A stretch of 9,698 bases of DNA, taken from contig DLFY01000075.1 of the NCBI GenBank assembly GCA_002482415.1, forward strand, positions 23,176-32,873, in the 5' to 3' direction. A program made the translations under genes and the position numbers. Shown piece by piece: positions 6,496 through 9,698 of the stretch. Every line of letters starts with the position of its first letter. The stretch's first letter is position 1. The DNA comes from Phycisphaerales bacterium UBA7708. Its GTDB lineage: Bacteria; Planctomycetota; Phycisphaerae; Sedimentisphaerales; Anaerohalosphaeraceae. Under the pieces are notes generated by a model. The model saw only the letters and a program-made list of their open reading frames with translations, searched no databases and was not told the origin of the DNA.

Positions 6496-8103
6496 CTAAC
6501 TCTTGTCCCCAAAAGGACGTATCCGCTCCTGGATGCACCAGCAGTCATACAGCACCAGCGCCGTCATCGCCTCAATCACCGGGATAATCCGCGGCACAAT
6601 ACACGGATCATGCCGCCCATGCGTCTCAATCGGCTGATTCCGCCCTTCAAGGTCAATTGTTTTCTGGGGTTTAGCTATCGACGATGTCGGCTTCACGGCA
6701 ATCTGGAAATACACCGGCTGCCCCGTCGAAATCCCCCCGGTAATTCCCCCGGCGTTATTGCTCACAAAGCTCCCGTCAGCCATATTGTCATTCGACTGGC
6801 TCCCGCGCATCCGGCACAATTCAAAGCCCTTGCCGACCTCAATCCCCTTGACCGCCCCCAGCGTCATAATCGCATGGCAAATCCGCGCGTCCAGCTTCCC
6901 GAACACCGGATCTCCCAATCCCGCAGGCAGCCCGAAAATCTCCAGCTTCACAATCCCGCCAACCGAATCATTATCGTTTTTGGCCGCCAGAATCGCCTGC
7001 TCCATCCCCTTGGCCGCCTCGGCATCCGCACACCGCACCGGCGTCGTCTCAATCATCCCGTAATCGCATGAGTTCGCTCGAACGCCCCCAATTTCAATCG
7101 CATGGGCGACAATCTTAACTCCTTTTTCTTCAAGCAGCTTACGAACAACAGTCCCGCCCATCACGCGCCCGGCCGTCTCACGCCCTGATGACCGACCGCC
7201 GCCCCGATAATCTCGAATCCCGTATTTCTTATAAAACGTGAAATCCGCATGTCCCGGACGAAACAGGTCTTTTATCCCCTCATACTTGCTCGAATCGTGG
7301 TCGCGATTGAAAATCACCATCGCTATTGGTGCCCCCGTCGTCTTACCCCCAAATACCCCCGACAATATCTCCACCTGGTCCTTCTCATCCCGCGGCGTGG
7401 TCACATCGCTCTGTCCAGGCCGCCGGCGATTCAGCTCTTTCTGGATATCCTCCGCCGAAATCTCCAGCCCCGGCCGCACCCCATCCAGCACCGCTCCAAT
7501 CGCAGGCCCGTGACTTTCCCCAAACGTCGTCAGCCCAATTACATCCCCGTAGGTATTGGCCGCTTTCGACCGGATTGCCAGTTCTCGCCCCAATCCCTCC
7601 ACAATCTCCGCCGCGATTGCCGCCGGCGTTTTCCCCGTCGTATCCACCAGAATATCCGCAAACGGCCCCAGCAGTTCCTCACGAAACGCCACATTCTTAT
7701 CTAGTTGCTCCCGTGCATCCGGCCCGCGCAGCCACGGCGGCAATCCATCCTTTTCCAGCCGCGCCCAGATAACCTCCGTATTCGCCTTCAGATAGATCAA
7801 AATCGCATGTTTCCGCAGGGCCTGCCGACTGCCCGGGTCAATCAGACTCGACCCCCCGCAGACAATCAGCTTCCATTCCGCATCCTCCAGTTGCCGGGCC
7901 ATCATCGCCTCGACCTGACGAAACGCATCCTGCCCGTGCTCAACATAAATCTCCCGGCACGTATGCCGATGCCCGATCTGCTTGAAAAAGTGCTCTTCAA
8001 TCAGCGCATCCGTCTCAATCATCTCCAATCCCGTCATCCGGCTCAATTCCCTGGCGACGGTGCTTTTGCCTGCACCCTTGGCCCCGGCGATTACTATTTT
8101 CAT
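6496..8103 (-). CDS. aroK-aroC: Shikimate kinase-chorismate synthase fusion
   Basis: 535 residues in one uninterrupted frame. Residues 1 to about 175 are a shikimate-kinase-like P-loop domain: Walker A GAKGAGKST (7-15), D32, F61-R62-x-x-E65 (shikimate-binding Arg), CGGSS (82-86, where most have GGG) and R141 in FREELLGPFAD. The lid, normally with RPLL, reads GLPPWLRG (120-127) and is divergent. Residues about 183-525 are a complete chorismate synthase: GESHG (195-199), RRRPGQ (226-231), GGGRSSGRET (301-310), QSNDNMADGSF (436-446) and GRHDPC (496-501) before R505 and PVIEAM. The two domains would carry out steps 5 and 7 of the shikimate pathway; step 6 (AroA) is elsewhere. The chorismate synthase start Met is replaced in frame by AANTYG, so this is a true fusion rather than two overlapping genes. 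GAGAGG lies upstream of the ATG, 24 bases after the lipoprotein stop. Kinase activity is likely but not certain. Confidence 0.9.
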   Translation of the reverse strand: MKIVIAGAKGAGKSTVARELSRMTGLEMIETDALIEEHFFKQIGHRHTCREIYVEHGQDAFRQVEAMMARQLEDAEWKLIVCGGSSLIDPGSRQALRKHAILIYLKANTEVIWARLEKDGLPPWLRGPDAREQLDKNVAFREELLGPFADILVDTTGKTPAAIAAEIVEGLGRELAIRSKAANTYGDVIGLTTFGESHGPAIGAVLDGVRPGLEISAEDIQKELNRRRPGQSDVTTPRDEKDQVEILSGVFGGKTTGAPIAMVIFNRDHDSSKYEGIKDLFRPGHADFTFYKKYGIRDYRGGGRSSGRETAGRVMGGTVVRKLLEEKGVKIVAHAIEIGGVRANSCDYGMIETTPVRCADAEAAKGMEQAILAAKNDNDSVGGIVKLEIFGLPAGLGDPVFGKLDARICHAIMTLGAVKGIEVGKGFELCRMRGSQSNDNMADGSFVSNNAGGITGGISTGQPVYFQIAVKPTSSIAKPQKTIDLEGRNQPIETHGRHDPCIVPRIIPVIEAMTALVLYDCWCIQERIRPFGDKS

Positions 8104-8127
8104 ACAATCCTCTCTGCTTTACTGGAT

Positions 8128-9129
8128 TTACTTAACGTACTTATTCAGTATAACCGCTTTCTCGCCGCAGGGCAATTGTCTGCTTTGCCGCCAGGGTTCC
8201 TCCCCGGCCTCCCGGCCCCGTGCAAAGCCGTACTCCACCCCATTGGCCGTCTTATACACCGTTTCGCCTTTTTCATCCCATCGGTCATAAGTCCCCGTCA
8301 TCGTCGCCTCATACCACCGGTACGGAAACTCATGCTCGGCAAACAACGGGTCAATGGCCGTGATATCCACATTATGCGCATGCTTTAAATCCTGCTGCGT
8401 CACATTATAGGTAATATCCCGCGTATAATAATGCTCCGCCCATACCGCGGCAGGGCGGTTCGGCTCACCCGCAATCGCCCCCAGCTCGTCCGGGTCCCAC
8501 TGGCTGGGCACATAGGCATCCAGAAACGTCAGATGCACCTCCACCCCCGGCCGCTCTTTGACAATCCGTTTGGCCGCCGCGTCAATCACCCAACTGCCCG
8601 CCGAATGCCCGATCAGATGCACATGCCGAACCGAATCCGACAGCTTCAGGACCGCCGCCGCCAGCCGCGGCCCGCCGATATCCCGGGCATACCGTGCCGC
8701 ATGGACCGACGTAATCACCACCGACCCGCCCGACCACCCGAAGCAGCCGCACATCCACTCGTTCGGGTCCACCCTGGCCGCGATCGCCTCGGCCATCTGC
8801 TCAGGCCAGTCATTCAGCGACTTATCCCCCCAGCCGTGCGTCACAAAGACCGCCTTATTCACACCCGCTGCCGGCCGGATTGCCCCCTCAATCACCACAT
8901 TCGGCTCAGCCGCCACCGCCGGCGTCTCCACATCATATTGAAAAATATACACCCCCTTATCGGTGATATTATAGATACCCCGCTCCGTCCGGGCCGCCGT
9001 CACCGGCGCATCCAGCCACTTGCCCAGCCCCGCCTTCCGCATCCACTCCGCCGTCGTCGGCCCCGACTCCCCGCCCGAACATCCCGACGCCAGCACCAGC
9101 CACACAACAACACCATAACTCCATTTCAT
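8128..9129 (-). CDS. Predicted lipoprotein with alpha/beta-hydrolase (lipase-like) domain
   Basis: 333 residues. The N-terminus is Met-Lys-Trp, a hydrophobic stretch (about 5-15) and ASGC with C17 as the likely lipidated residue, so the protein should be membrane-anchored outside the cytoplasm. The body is an alpha/beta-hydrolase resembling lipases: oxyanion-loop HGWG (98-101), nucleophile S176 in GHSAG (174-178), and a probable acid D204 in TFLDAYV. The catalytic His is probably H250 or H252 in KHAHNVD. The substrate (ester, lipid or peptide) cannot be told. The frame extends to a TTG at 9147, but the ATG at 9129 has GAGG six bases upstream and starts the signal peptide cleanly. It lies just upstream of aroK-aroC and is probably co-transcribed, though no functional link is evident. 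No clear promoter was found in 9130-9228. Confidence 0.8.
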   Translation of the reverse strand: MKWSYGVVVWLVLASGCSGGESGPTTAEWMRKAGLGKWLDAPVTAARTERGIYNITDKGVYIFQYDVETPAVAAEPNVVIEGAIRPAAGVNKAVFVTHGWGDKSLNDWPEQMAEAIAARVDPNEWMCGCFGWSGGSVVITSVHAARYARDIGGPRLAAAVLKLSDSVRHVHLIGHSAGSWVIDAAAKRIVKERPGVEVHLTFLDAYVPSQWDPDELGAIAGEPNRPAAVWAEHYYTRDITYNVTQQDLKHAHNVDITAIDPLFAEHEFPYRWYEATMTGTYDRWDEKGETVYKTANGVEYGFARGREAGEEPWRQSRQLPCGEKAVILNKYVK

Positions 9130-9228
9130 ATTTTGCCTCACTATCAACGCTCCTGTCTTTGCCGGGTAGTATGATCAAATCCCATCAGGCCATATCACAT
9201 AACCCACTGCCAAATTAACAAATTAGTG

Positions 9229-9537
9229 CGGCCCAGTCAAGCTCCGCTTGGCTATGTTTCATCCCCCAGCGTCTTTCTATTAATTCATCTGCTAACTGGG
9301 TGGCACGGTCAAGCTTCGCTTGGCCGTGGTTCGTTACCCTGTGTTAAAAAAGGGTGGCACAGTCAAGCACTGCTTGGCTGTGGTGCGTCACCCCGTGATA
9401 TCAAGGTCTGGCATGGTCAACTTCTCTGCACTTAATCAGAGGGTGGCACGGTCAAGCTCTGCTTGGCCGTGGTTCGCAACCCTGTGCTGAATAGGGGTAA
9501 AGACAGTCAAGCTTTGCTTGTCTGTATAGCGTCACCC
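9229..9537 (-). repeat. Array of six REP-like hairpin units beside a RAYT gene
   Basis: Six imperfect direct copies of a unit built round a hairpin of two 11-base arms with a 3-base loop. Left arms begin at 9232, 9304, 9358, 9412, 9447 and 9502, so several are spaced 54-55 bases apart. The best hairpins are 9304-9328, 9358-9382 and 9447-9471. Arms change together: CACGG pairs with CCGTG in the units at 9304 and 9447, while CACAG pairs with CTGTG in the unit at 9358. Each unit is followed by a conserved GGTTCG..ACCCTGTG-like tail. The unit at 9412 has lost its right arm and is about 19 bases short; the units at 9232 and 9502 are diverged. Position next to a RAYT transposase makes these REP elements mobilised by such an enzyme. 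They could also act as terminators or mRNA stabilisers. Strand is arbitrary because the unit is palindromic. Confidence 0.85.
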
Positions 9538-9698
9538 CGTGCAGCACAACCAGTAAATCCCTCTTTCTGAATTGCCATAGGGCCGCATCCCAGTCCCATC
9601 CAATCCTTATAGCTGGAATAATACCATTCACTGGGAAGCTGGACCAGCTTTTTACGCACAGGATTCAAATGAATGTATATACTGATCCTGCTTGAAAT
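9507..9698 (-). CDS. REP-associated tyrosine transposase (RAYT, IS200-like), C-terminal part
   Basis: The frame enters from the window edge and gives 63 residues before TGA. The segment IYIHLNPVRKKLV (7-19) followed by EWYYSSYKDWMG (24-35) is the hallmark C-terminal stretch of RAYT/Y1-type transposases, which usually reads like YIHxNPVRxxLV..PxxxxxSSxxDY. The catalytic HUH motif and tyrosine lie upstream of what can be seen. These enzymes nick and join single-stranded DNA and move REP hairpins, and REP-like hairpins begin right here. The last dozen or so codons and the TGA are themselves made of the repeat unit whose left arm begins at 9502, which is unusual and could mean the original end was replaced. 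Whether the full gene is intact cannot be judged. Confidence 0.85.
   Translation of the reverse strand: MSSRISIYIHLNPVRKKLVQLPSEWYYSSYKDWMGLGCGPMAIQKEGFTGCAARGDAIQTSKA

Noticed and set aside
6349..7071. Plus-strand open frame of 240 codons opposite chorismate synthase.
   Set aside because: It runs across conserved chorismate synthase motifs on the other strand and has shadow-like composition.
8431..9174. Plus-strand open frame of 247 codons opposite the lipoprotein gene.
   Set aside because: The product is extremely rich in Arg, Pro and His and has no recognisable fold; the minus-strand gene has a signal peptide and catalytic motifs.
9226..9435. Plus-strand frame giving a repetitive GWHGQ-type peptide.
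   Set aside because: The peptide repeats only because the DNA is the hairpin repeat array; there is no ribosome site and no independent protein signal.
9229..9537. CRISPR array.
   Set aside because: The similarity covers most of each unit, spacing is uneven, the repeats are diverged hairpins, and there are no uniform unique spacers or cas genes.

Overview
The window is a stretch of bacterial chromosome in which every supported gene lies on the minus strand, so the reading order runs from high to low coordinates. Core genes are GC-rich (one 60-base sample inside argF is about 70% GC). The arginine genes, a predicted lipoprotein and a REP-associated transposase point to a diderm bacterium. The overall style, with a shikimate kinase-chorismate synthase fusion and hairpin repeats next to a RAYT transposase, makes me think of Planctomycetota (Phycisphaerae-like), but that placement is a guess.

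Layout from the high-coordinate end. (1) 9229-9698: the C-terminal end of a RAYT (IS200-like, REP-associated) transposase, followed by an array of six REP-like hairpin units with a pitch of about 54 bp. (2) 8128-9129: a predicted lipoprotein with an alpha/beta-hydrolase (lipase-like) fold. (3) 6496-8103: a single ORF fusing shikimate kinase to chorismate synthase. (4) 6260-6435: a sigma70-like promoter and tRNA-Thr(UGU). (5) 3147-6185: argB, argD and argF, three arginine biosynthesis genes in a row, with a short hairpin between argB and argD. (6) 1099-3086: an AT-rich two-gene restriction-modification module, a DNA methyltransferase followed by an MjaI-type (CTAG) endonuclease, overlapping by ATGA. 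(7) 456-1088: rdgB, the ITP/XTP pyrophosphatase, starting ten bases after the endonuclease stop. (8) 1-354: the N-terminal part of a WecA/MraY-type polyprenyl-phosphate sugar-phosphate transferase with its own likely promoter.

How the parts fit. argB, argD and argF supply steps 2, 4 and 6 of arginine synthesis, and the kinase carries the features of arginine-inhibited enzymes. The restriction-modification pair looks like a later arrival: it is much poorer in GC than its neighbours and sits between argF and rdgB. Its predicted target CTAG occurs only twice in the window by eye, against about thirty for CATG, which has the same composition. The most unusual single protein is the methyltransferase. 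After a complete beta-class catalytic domain it carries a staphylococcal-nuclease-like domain that has lost the visible catalytic residues, and which may have become a DNA- or protein-binding module.
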